Assembly (NCBI GenBank): GCA_019188255.1
Contig: JAETXT010000003.1
Location: 806,001-870,000, forward strand
DNA: 64,000 nucleotides
Origin: Verticillium longisporum
Lineage: Eukaryota > Ascomycota > Sordariomycetes > Glomerellales > Plectosphaerellaceae
Direction of reading: 5' to 3'
Position numbers and translations under genes: made by a program
Notes under the pieces: generated by a model
The model's input: the letters and a program-made list of their open reading frames with translations, nothing else
What the model was told of the DNA's origin: nothing
Database searches by the model: none
In this document: positions 22,593 to 34,480 of the stretch, piece by piece
Layout: each line of letters starts with the position of its first letter
Position numbering within the stretch: the first letter of the stretch is position 1

Positions 22593-24793
22593 CACGTTTG
22601 TTGTTGGTAGAGTCAAAGCCCAGCTTTCGTAGTACTCATGAATTGTTGGCGAGCGAGCGTTGTGGCGCCAAGCAGCGACGTTGGCAGCGTGATGTTGGTC
22701 ACAAGATGTGGTGATGATGGTTTTGATGGCGATGATGATGGTTGACGACCAGGTCGAAACGAACGAAACGGGCATCAAGACATGAGAGTGACCCAAACCC
22801 GGAACAAGACATCAACCCCCTGCCCCCGAACGCAGCCCAACAGCAGGACACCCGCCCTTTTTACAATATCCCCGAGTTCACCGATCGACAACCGGGGTAG
22901 CCGTACTCTGCCCAAAACACACCCAGCCCGTGCCCCCCCCCCGTCATGACTTTGATTGACTCTTTTTCCACGCGCGAGACACAGCGCCTCGCCCCTCCCC
23001 TGCCCTCTCTCGTTCTCGCAAACGAAGCGAGGGCCGCTCCACCCCGCTCTGGAGCTCCCCTCTGTGCACCAACCCGGAGAGCGTAGAGAGCGCAGAGGGC
23101 GAACAAGCAGCGCGGGCGGCCAAGGACAAGCAGAGCCCGCGCCGCTTGGCCCGTGGCGGAGCAGCGCGCCGTTTCGCTGCGTGGGGCCTGGCGTGAGCGG
23201 TGGAATCAAGGTTATGGACGATCCCTAGCGCGTGGCCATGCTTTCTTGTCGCCGCTCTTCTGCTGCCGGCACCAGACAACCACAAGGGCGGCGGGCTTTG
23301 GTGTGGGAAATAACACAAGAAAAAAGAACGGCCCTTCTCACTGGGCCGGCTTCAGCACAGCCGGGGGGCCTTGAGCAATCCCCGGCCAACCCAATCTCGA
23401 CGCTGCTGTGGTGCCAAGGCGATGCCAAGCGGACACCGGTACTGTGCCAAGCACACACTGCCCTTCGGCGCAGGTCTGACCTATTTTTTGACACAGCGTT
23501 GCTAGCTTCGCTGTTCTGCTGCTCCCCCCGTTGCTACTGCGTACGTACGACTGCTGGGGAGGGGGAGCTGGGAGCTGGGTGCTGGGTGCTGCGCAACAAG
23601 TGTGAATGCTTCGCCCTGTTCGCGTCAAGATGATCATCACACCACTTTTCCTTTCTCCCCCGCCTGCCCATGGATCCCCGTCTCTCTGCCTCTGACTGTC
23701 TCTCCACACACCCCAGGGTGGAGAGGCTGTGGTGGCCGTGCTGGATAATGCCATTGACCCGTTTCGTTTCATCTCTGCGTCGCTCTGCGTCCGCAAGCAG
23801 CGCTACCAATGATGAGCACAACATCATGGGACGATGACGCATTTTTTGATTTCATGTTTCCCCCACTTTCTTTCCTTACTCGTTCTCCGGGGATGGGAGG
23901 GACATGGGCATCGAAGAAGATTGCTCTCTCCTATCGGCGGGCCCCCGCTCTCGACGGAATCCAACGGAGCCGGTGACCGGGCTCCGAGTCAGCTGCCGAG
24001 CCTGGCATCCGAAACGACAGGAACATGGTGGAGAGCGTTCAGCACCAGCGCCTTTGCGCTCTGGGCTTGACCTTGCGCTCGACTTTGACCTGGACGTTGA
24101 GCTGCTGCCCAGACATGCCCGCCGGCCCCACACTCCTCGAGGTTCCTGTCGACGCCCCTACACGTGGATCGCGGATCCCCTCACCGATCTCCGTTCCCTT
24201 ACGCGTCTGTCTCTCTTGTCGGCACGGCTGCAACATCAAAGTCTGGAGGCGCGGGGCGGGAAGAGCGTGCCTCATGCCATGTATGGTGCAATTATTCAAA
24301 ACACGTGTTGACCAACAAAACGGTCCTTCGTGTCTGTCTCTGCCTCTGCCTCAGCCTCGACCTTCGTCTTCGCGTCTTCTGCCATGACCTCAGCCCCCCC
24401 AGTCGTCTCCTTCGCGCATTCTCTTCCTCTCGCTGCCGCCCCCTGCCTTCCCTTCCCGGTCCATTGGTCCCGTCTGTTGCCCGCCATGATGATAATGATG
24501 ACGATGCTGATGATGAAAAAAAATTGGGGAGGGGTCGGTGGCTGTGGATGAACGCAAAGGCTGTAGCTGTACCGCTGGTATCAATCCACCTCTACTCAAA
24601 ACACACAAGAGAAATCCTGCCACGCTTTGTCGCCCATCCCCCTCCTCCTCTTGCAGCCAACGAAGCACGCTCTTGCATCGCGCCAATAGGGGGAAACAAC
24701 AATCCTGAACCTTCATCTTTCCTCTTTCACCTACACAGTCCTGCTCTCTCGCCACCTCCCTCTCGCTGCTTGCCAGAGGATCTACCCCCCCGT
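22593..24793. other. Intergenic region, about 2.2 kb
   Basis: Lies between the start of the membrane-protein gene and the 3' end of ROM2. Mixed pyrimidine/purine-rich sequence with short simple repeats. I see no supported gene or RNA. Confidence 0.5.
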
Positions 24794-27700
24794 TCATATA
24801 GACTGTGGCGGAGGTAGCTCGGACCGCCTGTTGTTCTTCCAAAAGTCCAGCGCCTCCACAACGTCCTCTCCCTTTTCGTCCTCGTACGCAAACAGAATCT
24901 AAGGCAAGCCATGTTAGTTCCCCTCTCGTAGCTGGCAAGCTTGTCATGAGCATGGACTCACCTCGTGTGTGCTGCTGTGCAGCATGCGGATGTTCTTGTG
25001 CGGCACAATGTGCACCCCCCCGTTCTCAATGTTGCGCAGCTCGATAAAGTTGGCCTCGAACGCCAAGATCCACGGGTAGCTCAGCGCAAAGCTGTGCGGC
25101 GCCCCTCCCAGTCGATCCGCCACTCGGGCCGCGCGCGCCAGCCGTTGCGGTTGACAAAGAAGGAGAACTCGGAGTAGTTGAGCAGGAACTCGCCGTTGAG
25201 CCGCTCAATGTGGATCGGCTTGACCGACTCCTTGCGCGCCACAAAGTCGAGACTGGTGTCGGCCTGGTCCAGCAGCGACTGCGTCTCGAGCGTCTCGAGC
25301 GACACCACCTCGAAGCCCCGCGCGCACGCCACGCAGAGCTTGCTCTTGAGGAAGTGCACAGAGGACGACTCGGTCGGAATGTAAAACTCCTTGAACGGCT
25401 TGAGCTCGTCCTGGCCCGCAAACATTTTGCCGAACCCCTTTTGCTTCTTGCCCTTGTTGAAAGCATCCGTCGGCTCGTACACCTTGATCGTCGTCGAGAG
25501 CGCCGACGACTTGACACAGCAGACCAGGTGCCGTCCCAGGCAGATACCCGTCTTGAAAAACGTGCAGTGGCTCTGGATCTTCTTGCCTCGCTTCGACGAA
25601 GCCGGCTCGGTTGGATCCAGCGCTGCAATGGCATACGAGTACACCGCCTTGTTCGTGAGCACGAGCAGCAGCCCGTACTCTTCGAGGATGTCAATCTGGG
25701 TGACCACCGCCGTCTCGATGACCCGCTTCGGCATCATGTCTTTGTTCTTGCGATCCGAGACGTAGATGCCCGTGTCCGTGCCGTAGATCAGCTTGCGACC
25801 ACCATCGCATGGCGTCACGCAGTTGATCTGGTTCGCGCCCACAAAGTAATTGCTCGAGATGACCGTCGTGTTGAAGAAGTCGGCCCTCGCCCTCAGCTGC
25901 TTCTGCGCCTTGTCGATGAACTGCAGCCACTTGTCACGCCCCGCTTGGTTGGCCGCGTAGAGCGTCAGCTCGTATCCTGCCTTGCCCAAATGGCGAAACG
26001 TGATCGGCCACCCTTCGCTCTTCTTGCCGTCCTTGGCGTTGTTGCCACCCAGCGGGAGAAGACTCGAAGAAGTGCGCTTGACCCCTTGCTGGGGGATGAC
26101 TTCGTCCATCTCGCGAATCGCCAACAGCTCCAGAGGAATCGGCTATAAGTCATGTCAGCATTGCTGTAGCTGCACCACGGGCCCACACTCAGGCACGGAC
26201 TACTCACCCTTCTGTACGCCTTGATTTCCTCGGCCTTGCCAGCTTGCTTGACCCGCACGAGCAGGACCGCGTGGTCGAACAAGTATGATGTAATTTCGTT
26301 AGCTGGAGATGAGTCGTGCGGCGTCTTCCTCAGCTGGCTCTTGAAGACAATCTCTCTGCCCTCTTCCGTCAGCCTGAGCTCGACGCGCTCGTTCGGTCGG
26401 AAACGCAGCTGCTCATGCAGTCTCTTGAGGTGGAATCTGTTCTCGGCCTTGCCTGATTCGCGGTTGACCCTGCTCAGCAGATCGCGAATCACGGTCAGAA
26501 CCTTCGGAAGGTCCTCCTTGTCCGAGTTGCTTTCCTCCGAGTGCTTCAGCACCGCCTCCAGCAGAAGTGGATAACGCGCCAATCTTGTCGTCGGCTTGGT
26601 CAGATAACCGTTGAGTTCCAGTTTCCGGGATTCCTTGCGGCGCTCAATCTCTTCGACAAATTTGGCAAAATAAGGGTTGATGCTCTTTTCGTTCTCAAAC
26701 TCGTGTTTCGCCTCCATCTGCTTGGAACCGTACCAGATGAAAGGCTCGAATTGCGGAACGAACTCGAGGAACACATCGCCCACGTTGTGAACGACGGGAT
26801 TCTTCTGCTGGCGTTCCGTCAGTGCCCTCGCAAACCGTGAGCTGACAAGGTGCAGGCTGGGATGGTCGATAATATTGCTGAAGATAGCCTTGACAACCCT
26901 CTCGCGACGGCTGATCGGGATAGGGGAGGCCTTGGACCGCAAAGGCAAGATCCAGAAGTCGCGCAGATACTCCAAATCCTTGACGAAGTCCCGCTCCGTG
27001 TAGCAGATTTCAGAAATGACCTCCTGGCGCTTCTTCTCCTTGTCGTCCACCTTGTCGGCAATCTCCTGAGGAACCGAGTTGATCCAGAGCTTTTGCTCGT
27101 CCGTTTGGTCGACATCATCGGCGTCGGCCACTGCGCTGTCCTCCTTCTTCAAGCCGGGCTGGATCTTCAAGTTGAGCCTGGAAACCTGCTCTAGCCTCCT
27201 GGGGCACGCAATCGAGTAGCAAAGGTTGTCTCGCGTGCACGTAGGTGAGTAACACTCGGACAAGAGTACAAATACACCGTTGACGGGGTTGTCGTCAGGT
27301 TGATCGGTCAGGGTTTCGCGGAACTGGTACATTTCCGATGTCGAGTCGCGTAGACGATGTTCGTAGGTGACATCGTGAAAAACTTTTGCGCATCGAGCGC
27401 ACGACCCAGAAGAAGAGCGAGGTTGCGATCAGTGGTCCTGATGATGTACGAAAGAACATCCACTGCCTCCGCGCCGCTGAAGGCGCTCTTGTATGCCAGC
27501 TCGTTCTTGGTGCGGTCTCCCGTGATGATCTTGTGCTGGAAGCACTCGGCGACTCTTGAGAGCATGGCGGGATAGACCAGAGGTGCCCTGATTTTCCCGG
27601 TGGGGGGACGCTCACGGTCGGTGGACTTGAGGGATGTCCTGCTCATGGACGGCCGGTGGCCAAGGGTGGTGTCGGAATCGGCGGGTGTGACTTGGATCGT

Positions 27701-28635
27701 GATAGGCGAGGCCACTGACATTGTTCTCTGGGCGTCGGCACTCGAGGACACCATGCTCGTGGTCCTGGTCTGTGAGCCCGGCGCTGGGGGTAGCCTCCGT
27801 TCGAGTAACCGGTGTTTGGCACGCTGTTGCTCGTCGGTAGCTCTACAGGAGCCCTACGGTTGGGGATGACTCGGCCACTCATGGTCTGGTAGGAGCTGTG
27901 CTGGCCGTCTCGTTCCTGGGGGAAATCCACCCGTCATGGACATGGATCGGTCATCGTGGCGTTCGGGCACAACGCGTCCCTGGGCAGTTGTTCGTGATGA
28001 GTTGGGGTTGTAGGGAGCATGACGAAACGCGTTGGCAGGCGCCTGTTGCTGGTAGGCGCTGGGAGGGGGCTGATATTGCGGCTGTCTTGGTGCTGACGCA
28101 AGAGACTGGGAGCGATAGGGATCGTTCATCATGCTCGGGGCAGGGCCGCCTTGGTGGAAGCGCTGAGCGGCGGTTCTCGCTCCGGCCGCCCCTTGAGGAG
28201 CACCACGGGAGTCGGGTCGAGGCGGCGGCGGGCCACCATACCGGCGCTGTTGTTGCTGCTGTTGGAGATATTGTGACTGCGGAGACGAGACCTGGTATCC
28301 TCCCGAGACGGACCTCTGCCCGGGGTAGACACCGCCAGCGCTGGCATCTCCGTCCATGGTTCGTGTCCTGGGCGATAGTGGCTGTCGGTCGCCATACTGG
28401 TTGGGGATCGGCTGACGCGGCGGCGGTTGTCGTTGCATAGAGGGTGGCATGCCCGACATGTTGGACTGCATGGTCTGGGTCCTACCCTGAGACATCATCT
28501 GAGGGGGCACGGAGGAGGAGGTCATGGTCTGCGAACGACCGGGGGCGGGACGGCGCCAAAGATGTTAGAAAAGGCGGCATCTCGTTGACTGCTCGAGGGG
28601 TGACCGCGAGGGTCGCGTTGATAGTAGTCGGACAT
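24794..28635 (-). CDS. ROM2: Rho1 guanine nucleotide exchange factor Rom2-type (DEP-RhoGEF-PH-CNH), five homopolymer frame breaks
   Basis: Activates Rho1 in the cell-wall integrity pathway. It starts at 28635 (MSDYYQRDPRGHPSSSQRD). A long Pro/Gln-rich disordered N-terminus with a Gln run leads to a DEP domain ('MLSRVAECFQHKIITGDRTK'), the RhoGEF domain ('ISEICYTERDFVKDLEYLRD'), a PH domain and a citron-homology domain ('INCVTPCDGGRKLIYGTDTG'). The last coding exon ends 'RRSELPPPQSI' at 24794. Introns are 26207-26143 (65 nt) and 24961-24899 (63 nt). The frame breaks at homopolymers 28551-28555, 27918-27922, 27786-27790, 27378-27382 and 25102-25105. In each case the neighbouring frame continues the conserved protein, giving about 1239 aa. 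Five true mutations in one large conserved gene are unlikely; sequence error is preferred. Confidence 0.85.
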
Positions 28636-30228
28636 GATGGCTGCACCTGGATCAGGGGAGCAAAGGCCGCAGTCAGTTTTCTGCGTACCATGCCAGGAAG
28701 GATCTCTTGGGCTGGAGAAGGGACGAGAAGGTAGAGAGCTGACAAAGGCGAGCATGTACAGTGTGTGGCTTACCTCATGGAAACCCCCAGAGGCCGGCGA
28801 CGGCGTTGCAAGGCAAAACCGTCGGGGGGGTGGACTGTGTATCGCAAGCTGGCTAGCTCGGTATCGGGCTGAGCGCGGGCGTCTCGGGGGATGGTGATTG
28901 CGCCTTGGCTAGCAGACCGACGCGCTGTCGACGTTGTGCGGATTCGCAGAGATGGTCGGCGGCGGCAAAAGGCCTCGTGCGTTTTTTCCCCCTTTGTTAT
29001 GGCCTGTGGTGCCGATCAAGGTTTGGGGGTCGTAGTGGGTTGGCGAGAATGGTGGGTCGGTCGGTCGGTCGGGCGGTCGGCAGGAGCTGATGAATCCGCG
29101 GCAAGAAGGTATCAATCAGGGCCAAGGCGGGAGCAACGGTGTTCCTGCAGCTCCAGAAGATGGTTCAGATTATCGGCATCGGAGAGGGCGGAGGTCGGAA
29201 GAGCCGGTGGTGTGGACTCAGACGTTCGAAGACGAGGGCTTGGGTGGGTGGACTGAAGGTTGGCCCAAGGTAGTGCTGTAGAAGGGTTGGCAGCGTCCTC
29301 CGTAGAAAGATGGTCAGTCAAGATGCAATGCAGAAAAGGACTATCTGTATCTGCAACCTGACCCCGGCCTCGTGGTCCACCGAATGAGTAGGTACGCAAT
29401 GCACACTAAGACAGGCTTCCAGAGGGGTCTCCAGCTCTGTCCCCACCCCGATTCGGCGGCCTTTTTTTTTTCAATCAGGTACGGATAAGATTAATCATGA
29501 ACTCGACTATGCATGACCATCTAAGGTTATTCTCTCGTCCCAGCTCAACGACCGCCCGTCTAGTTCACTACCCAAGCAAGGTACCGGTGGTCAGGTGAGG
29601 TGAGATTGGTTGGGAACGCCCTAAATGGATGGGCTTGGGTTTCGAGAGGATGTATTGTGCCTGATGCGCCCGCAAGGGTTCGGCAGGTTTTGGGGGCTGT
29701 TGTGACGTTGTACCTTTCAAGTACCGCGCGTCCTCCTGAGGACCTTAGGAAACATGTTGCTCAACAACAGCAGCACGGATCAAGACAAAAGCGAGAGCGC
29801 GTCCGGCCCATCCCATCAGACCACGGATGCAGAGAAGACACTGTTACAGATCCTATCCTCATAGGAGATCCCGAATGTGCCGTACTTATATGTTCTCTCT
29901 CTAATGAGACCGTTAACAACTGACGAGCTGCTGGGACCAGTGGGGAACATGGTGCTCTCTCTCCACTTCATCACTTGCTGGCTGACTTAGTTCGTGTCAC
30001 GTGATACGAACAACGACACCTCCCTCCGAGTAGCTCCTGTTCCCTGATTGGCTTCGTCACCACCAAAGCTCGCGACCATCTCTCAAGATCCAGGTAGCAG
30101 CATTTCGACAGCTGCCGACGACAAGCATCCCGCATCCCGCGACGCCTACCATCCGGCACAACTCACCCTGTACTCTCGTCACGCATCCCACCTCGCACGC
30201 GTCTTTGATCGAGACGTTCCGAATCACA
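28636..30228. other. Divergent intergenic region ROM2/VMA11
   Basis: 1.6 kb between divergent starts. It includes a GGTC/GGTCG simple stretch (about 29055-29085) and a T-run (about 29463-29471). No gene recognised. Confidence 0.5.
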
Positions 30229-31084
30229 ATGGTCGAAGACCCCAACCCTGATCAGGCGCCCAAGTTCGCCCCATTCATCGGAATGGTATGCTTTCCACGG
30301 CCGCCCTGTGTCCCCCTCGCGCTGGCCGTCCAGCGAGCTTCACCCATCCGACCGGATACTGACGAACCACTAACCATCTAGGCTGGCATCGCGGGCGCCA
30401 TGATCTTCGGCTGCATTGGTGCCGCATACGGCACCGCAAAGTCCGGCATTGGTATCGCGGGCGTTGGTACCTTCAGGCCAGACCTGATCATGAAGGCATG
30501 TCCCTCTCTATCTCTCTCCTTCTCGTTCGTACTGGGAATCCAACGGCTGACTCGATCTCCCCCGTCTACAGTGCCTCATCCCCGTCGTCATGTCCGGTAT
30601 CATCGCCGTCTACGCGCTCGTCATCTCCGTCCTAATCGCCCAGGACCTGGTCCCTTCCAGCTCGGGCGGACACTACAGCTTATTCGAGTGCGTTCCTTGA
30701 CCTCCTTGTCTTCCCACGACATCTCTGGCGATATCCTGGGCCTTGCGCTGACCAAACTTCCTCCTTCCAGCGGCTTCATGCACCTCGGCGCCGGTCTCTC
30801 CGTCGGCCTCACAGGTCTGGCGGCGGGCTACACGATCGGTGTCGTCGGCGATAAGGGCGTGCGCGCCTACATGGAGCAGAGCCGCGTCTTCGTCGGCATG
30901 GTCCTCATTCTCATTTTCGGCGAAGTCCTCGGTCTTTACGGGTACGTTTTCTTTTTTTTTCCTCCCTTCTTCTTCCATTTCTTCTTCGCCACATCTATCT
31001 GGCGTGTACAAGTCTGCGAGGCTAACGCGAAAAATCGGCAGTCTAATTGTCGCCCTGATCCTCAACACCCGGAGCTCGGGCTAG
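30229..31084 (+). CDS. VMA11: V-type H+-ATPase proteolipid subunit c' (Vma11-like)
   Basis: Membrane-rotor proteolipid of the vacuolar proton pump. Five exons (30229-30285, 30382-30495, 30572-30687, 30771-30941, 31042-31084) give 166 aa and four transmembrane helices. The sequence has 'GAAYGTAKSGIGIAGVGTF', 'CLIPVVMSGIIAVYALVISV' and 'MVLILIFGEVLGLYG', whose Glu is the essential proton carrier in helix 4. The N-terminus 'APKFAPFIGMAGIAGAMIFG' fits c' (Vma11) better than c (Vma3), though I cannot align them here. Intron 2 (30496-30571) begins with GC instead of GT (AAG then GCATGT), the non-canonical GC-AG class. Frames close exactly with this structure. Confidence 0.9.
30496..30571 (+). other. 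GC-AG intron of VMA11
   Basis: The exon ends ATGAAG, the intron begins GCATGTCC and ends GTCTACAG, and the next exon begins TGCCTCATCCCC (Cys-Leu-Ile-Pro). No GT donor restores the conserved 'RPDLIMKCLIPVV' junction. Confidence 0.85.
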
Positions 31085-32059
31085 ACGAAGAAGGATTCGG
31101 AGCAGGAGAAAAAGGAGGGACGACGACAATGACAAGGCAAGACACAACACACAAGACATGATCTGGTCAACCATTCTGTCTAATGGAGACGATGTCACCG
31201 AACCAACTCGACATACACTCAATGTACATCTTACCCGAACGAGGGCTGCGGCGGACGCCCGGGAAGGAAGGGGGGCCGGCTCATGGGGCCCGCTGTTGGA
31301 GAAAGGGGGCTGCCTTGACAGAGGACAGCTGCATATGGCAACGGCGTTTTCTAGGAAGAACATGTACAATTATTGCGGCTAGCTGACCGAGAAGAGCAAG
31401 CACACGGATTCACCCAAGTCGCGGATGCAACGTGACTGGCGGGAAGGCCATGTTGAGCGTTTTCCCCGACTGATTTCTTCAGTAGTCAATGAGCCTCTCA
31501 AGCAAGCACATCTTTCACATGTAAGGACACATGCGCTGATCTCGTACATTTCACGGCGCTAACGAACCGAGTTTTCAACAGATCCTGTCGTGTCCTCATC
31601 TGGCGTTCTACGTACCCATTCATGCAATTTGCGGTCGGGGCCCCATCATATGCCTAACTCCTAGATGATTCCCTGCGTGAGAGAAATGACTCGGGAAGAA
31701 GCAATCTCAAATCACTTCACAAGAAATGGATGTCTCGACTCGAGGCCTCCCTGGGCCTCAGTCGCTTCAGCATGGGACTCGGAGGTGAACAAGTCGCGCC
31801 CGACTCTTGGTCGGCCCAAAAGGAGCGCCATCAGAAAGAAAATCGCAACCCAGAGAAACGCAACGGAACGCCATACCCGATGCACGCAATGTGGCAAGGC
31901 AAGAAAGAAAAAAATCCAACCCGAATTTTCGGCCCCTCGAATCCATGCAGAAGAATGCCAAATGCCATGAGTCATGTTCAGCGTTTCTGGCGTCAGGCAC
32001 ACCGTATGGACATAAAAAGGCTTCAAGTGTCTCAAGCACGCAACACACACATGATTCAC
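31085..32059. other. Convergent intergenic region
   Basis: Lies between the VMA11 stop and the stop of the unnamed gene at 32060. No gene supported on either strand. Confidence 0.5.
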
Positions 32060-33038
32060 TCACAGCAGCCGTCCCGCGAGACGGCGGGCCGGCTTGCGCC
32101 GCTGCACAGGCTCCGGAGAACGACGGGTGCGGGGCAGGCTGCGGTCACGTTCCTCGATGTCACCCATTTGCGCTGCAAGCCACCATGTTAGCAAGGATTC
32201 TTGTTTGCCACGGCCTAAAGAAAAGGCAAAAGCTTACCAAGGAAGAAGTTCCACTGTCTGTCCTCCGCGGCAAGGATGTCGTTGCCCCTCTCGCGTGCCA
32301 GCCTCTTGCGCTTTGCCTCGGCGGCAGCAACCTCGCCGACAAGGTGTGGGTCTTCGAGGTGGCGGCGCATGCTAAAGGACGAAGATGAGGAAGAAGCAGA
32401 AGCGGAAGAGGACGCGGGACCGGGCGCAGGCAACGAGGACGACGAAGAAGAGGGCATCGAAGGGGCATAGTCCTCATCTTCGAGCACGCGATCGTGAAGC
32501 ATTGCACAGCGAATGGGGGCGACGGAGTCATTGTTGTCCGAGTTGGCGCGGCGGGGGGCGACGTTGAGGTAAGAGGGGTTTGCGGGGGGGGTTGTCCAGG
32601 TGGGAATTTGGAACTGGCTGAGGCGCGGGGCGGAGGCTCCCAGAGGCGGAATGGGGGCAGACCGGTGGTTTGCCGGGGGTCTCGCGCGGGTTGATAATAT
32701 CCGGGATGAGGCTTCTCGACTGAGGCTGGGCCGTGTTGGTGCTGTGCAGGGTGGTTGTCGTACCCGGCGGGGTATAAGGAGGGATCGCTTCAGGGAAAGG
32801 AGCGACCGAGTGGTAGGAGGGAGCTTCGGAGACTGCAAAGATTTTGTCATGAGCCTGGGACTGTCGCAAGGACTCAAGGTATTAAGGCCAGGATGCACCG
32901 GCTAGAGGAGCGCAACTCACTGTATGACGGAGCGGCCGAGCGAATAGAAGCCGTCTCGAAGTCCTCGGCCGTCAAAGCATCTGCGCGCGTAGGGAAGAAA
33001 TGGCGGCTGTCCAGCGAGGCAGCCATAGTTGCGGTCAT
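32060..33038 (-). CDS. Conserved fungal protein of unknown function (run-length frame break)
   Basis: Three exons (33038-32921, 32832-32238, 32172-32060), introns 88 and 65 nt with GTGAGT/GCAG and GTAAGC/GCAG ends. It starts MTATMAASLDSRHFFPTRAD. The middle is Pro/Ser/Thr-rich and disordered ('APFPEAIPPYTPPGTTTTL'). The C-terminus has a short charged segment, 'HLVGEVAAAEAKRKRLARER' followed by 'GNDILAAEDRQWNFFLGQM'-type residues, that looks like the conserved core of a Pezizomycotina-only family. The frame changes at a five-base G/C run (32675-32679): the upstream frame reads 'PDIINPRETP', the downstream one 'ANHRSAPIPPLGASAP'. Removing one base or adding two restores 275 or 276 codons. No function assigned. 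Confidence 0.68.
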
Positions 33039-33959
33039 GGTGTCAGAAAGCTGTCCAGCAGCTGCGTTTCATTCGTGACAAGTTGTTCGAGCGCTGTGGC
33101 TAAAGTGTTCGCTCGCAGGCTCGGGCAGGTCGAGAAAGATTGCGCGGGCGTAGGATATATCGCCCGGACTACTTCTGTTGTCGACGTTCCAGTGCCTGCC
33201 AGCCTCAGCGGCTTGAAGAGGGAGGACAGGTGATCGTCTGCGTGAGACGGGTGTGGTGGCAGAGCTGTCGTGTGCTGAGACAATCGCGACTTCTATCAAG
33301 AGGAAGGGGGTTAGCACACCTACGCAGAGAACGTCGCGACTAAGGCAAGCCCGACCGTCTCCTGGTCATTGCTGGCTGCATGATCCAGCCGAGCGGCCGA
33401 CAGCCTACTCTACTCTGGGCTGGCAGCAGGTCAAGCCGAAGAGCAGGATGGTGGGTGGAATGCCCCTTTCAGGGTTGCCATCCCGCCCCCATCGAGTGTC
33501 GACATTTGATGTGAGGGTGGTGCGGGGCCACGTGAGAGGGGTCTGCAGCTCACCTTTGAGGTCTATGGGCAGGGGGGCGGAGGTTGGTCGGGCTGGCTTG
33601 CGTAGGTGTGTGTGTTGCAGCTATGTCCGGAAGAAGTCTGGCGTCCAGGAAGAGGGCTGGAACGCACATATATTGTATGTACGTGGGTGTGAGGAACAGG
33701 TAAGGCGGGAAGGTGGGAGAGGGGGGGGATTAAATTGTCACGATAGCGGCCTATTTCTCTCCTTATAGATCGGATCGCCGGCGCAAGCAGGCAGAAGGAG
33801 CCAGAACAGACAAGAGTGACAGGCTGACAGACAGCGAACAAGGTGCGCCGAGGAGCCGGCCTTGAGGCACTGGCGCGTCGTTTGGCGGAGACCTCTAGGA
33901 GATGTGACGTTTTGTCCGCTACTGGCCGTGTTCCTGGCGCGAGACACAAGACACGCCCA

Positions 33960-33990
33960 GCCAAGACCAAGACCAAGACCAAGACCAAGC
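33960..33990 (+). repeat. AAGACC hexamer microsatellite
   Basis: About five tandem CCAAGA units in gene-free DNA. Confidence 0.8.
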
Positions 33991-34457
33991 TGCGGCCCAG
34001 CCAGGCGAGGAAAGGTGACCGACACGGCTGGCCAAAAAGGCTGGGTCGGCGGGGATGAACCCGACACACTTGGGCGGATAGAAAGCGGGTGCCAGTGCGG
34101 GTGCCAGTGCAGGTCCTTTTTTTGTTTGGGGGTGTACCTGGTTTATCCACAGGGAGGAGCCAGGTGGGTAAGACAAGCAGGACAAGCAGCAAGACAAGGT
34201 CAAAGACAACGGCGGCAGGTTGGCATGTAGGTGTTGCGTGTTGCTTGTTGCTGTAGCCCCCTGTTGCCGAGGTAATTTCGACGGCGGACAGGACTCATGG
34301 GAGAGGTATAGCTGGGAGAGAGGGAAAGACGGAAGATGACACAGAAGAGAGACACAGAGAGAGAAAGTCGCAGGTGATACAAGGTGGTCATAAATTGATG
34401 CCGAGAGCCGGGGTACTATGCAATCCCAATCCTGCAGGCAGTCGGTCAATAGATAGC

Positions 34458-34480
34458 ACCTACCTAGGTAAGGTACCTTA
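34458..34480. repeat. Dispersed TACCTAGG-type palindromic motif
   Basis: Contains TACCTAGGTA followed by AGGTACCTT, a long version of the self-complementary motif. Confidence 0.55.

Noticed and set aside
25210..26148. 312-codon open frame on the plus strand opposite ROM2
   Set aside because: It is Arg/Leu-rich, lies antisense to conserved RhoGEF/CNH coding sequence, and shows no domain. It is a by-product of GC-rich codons.
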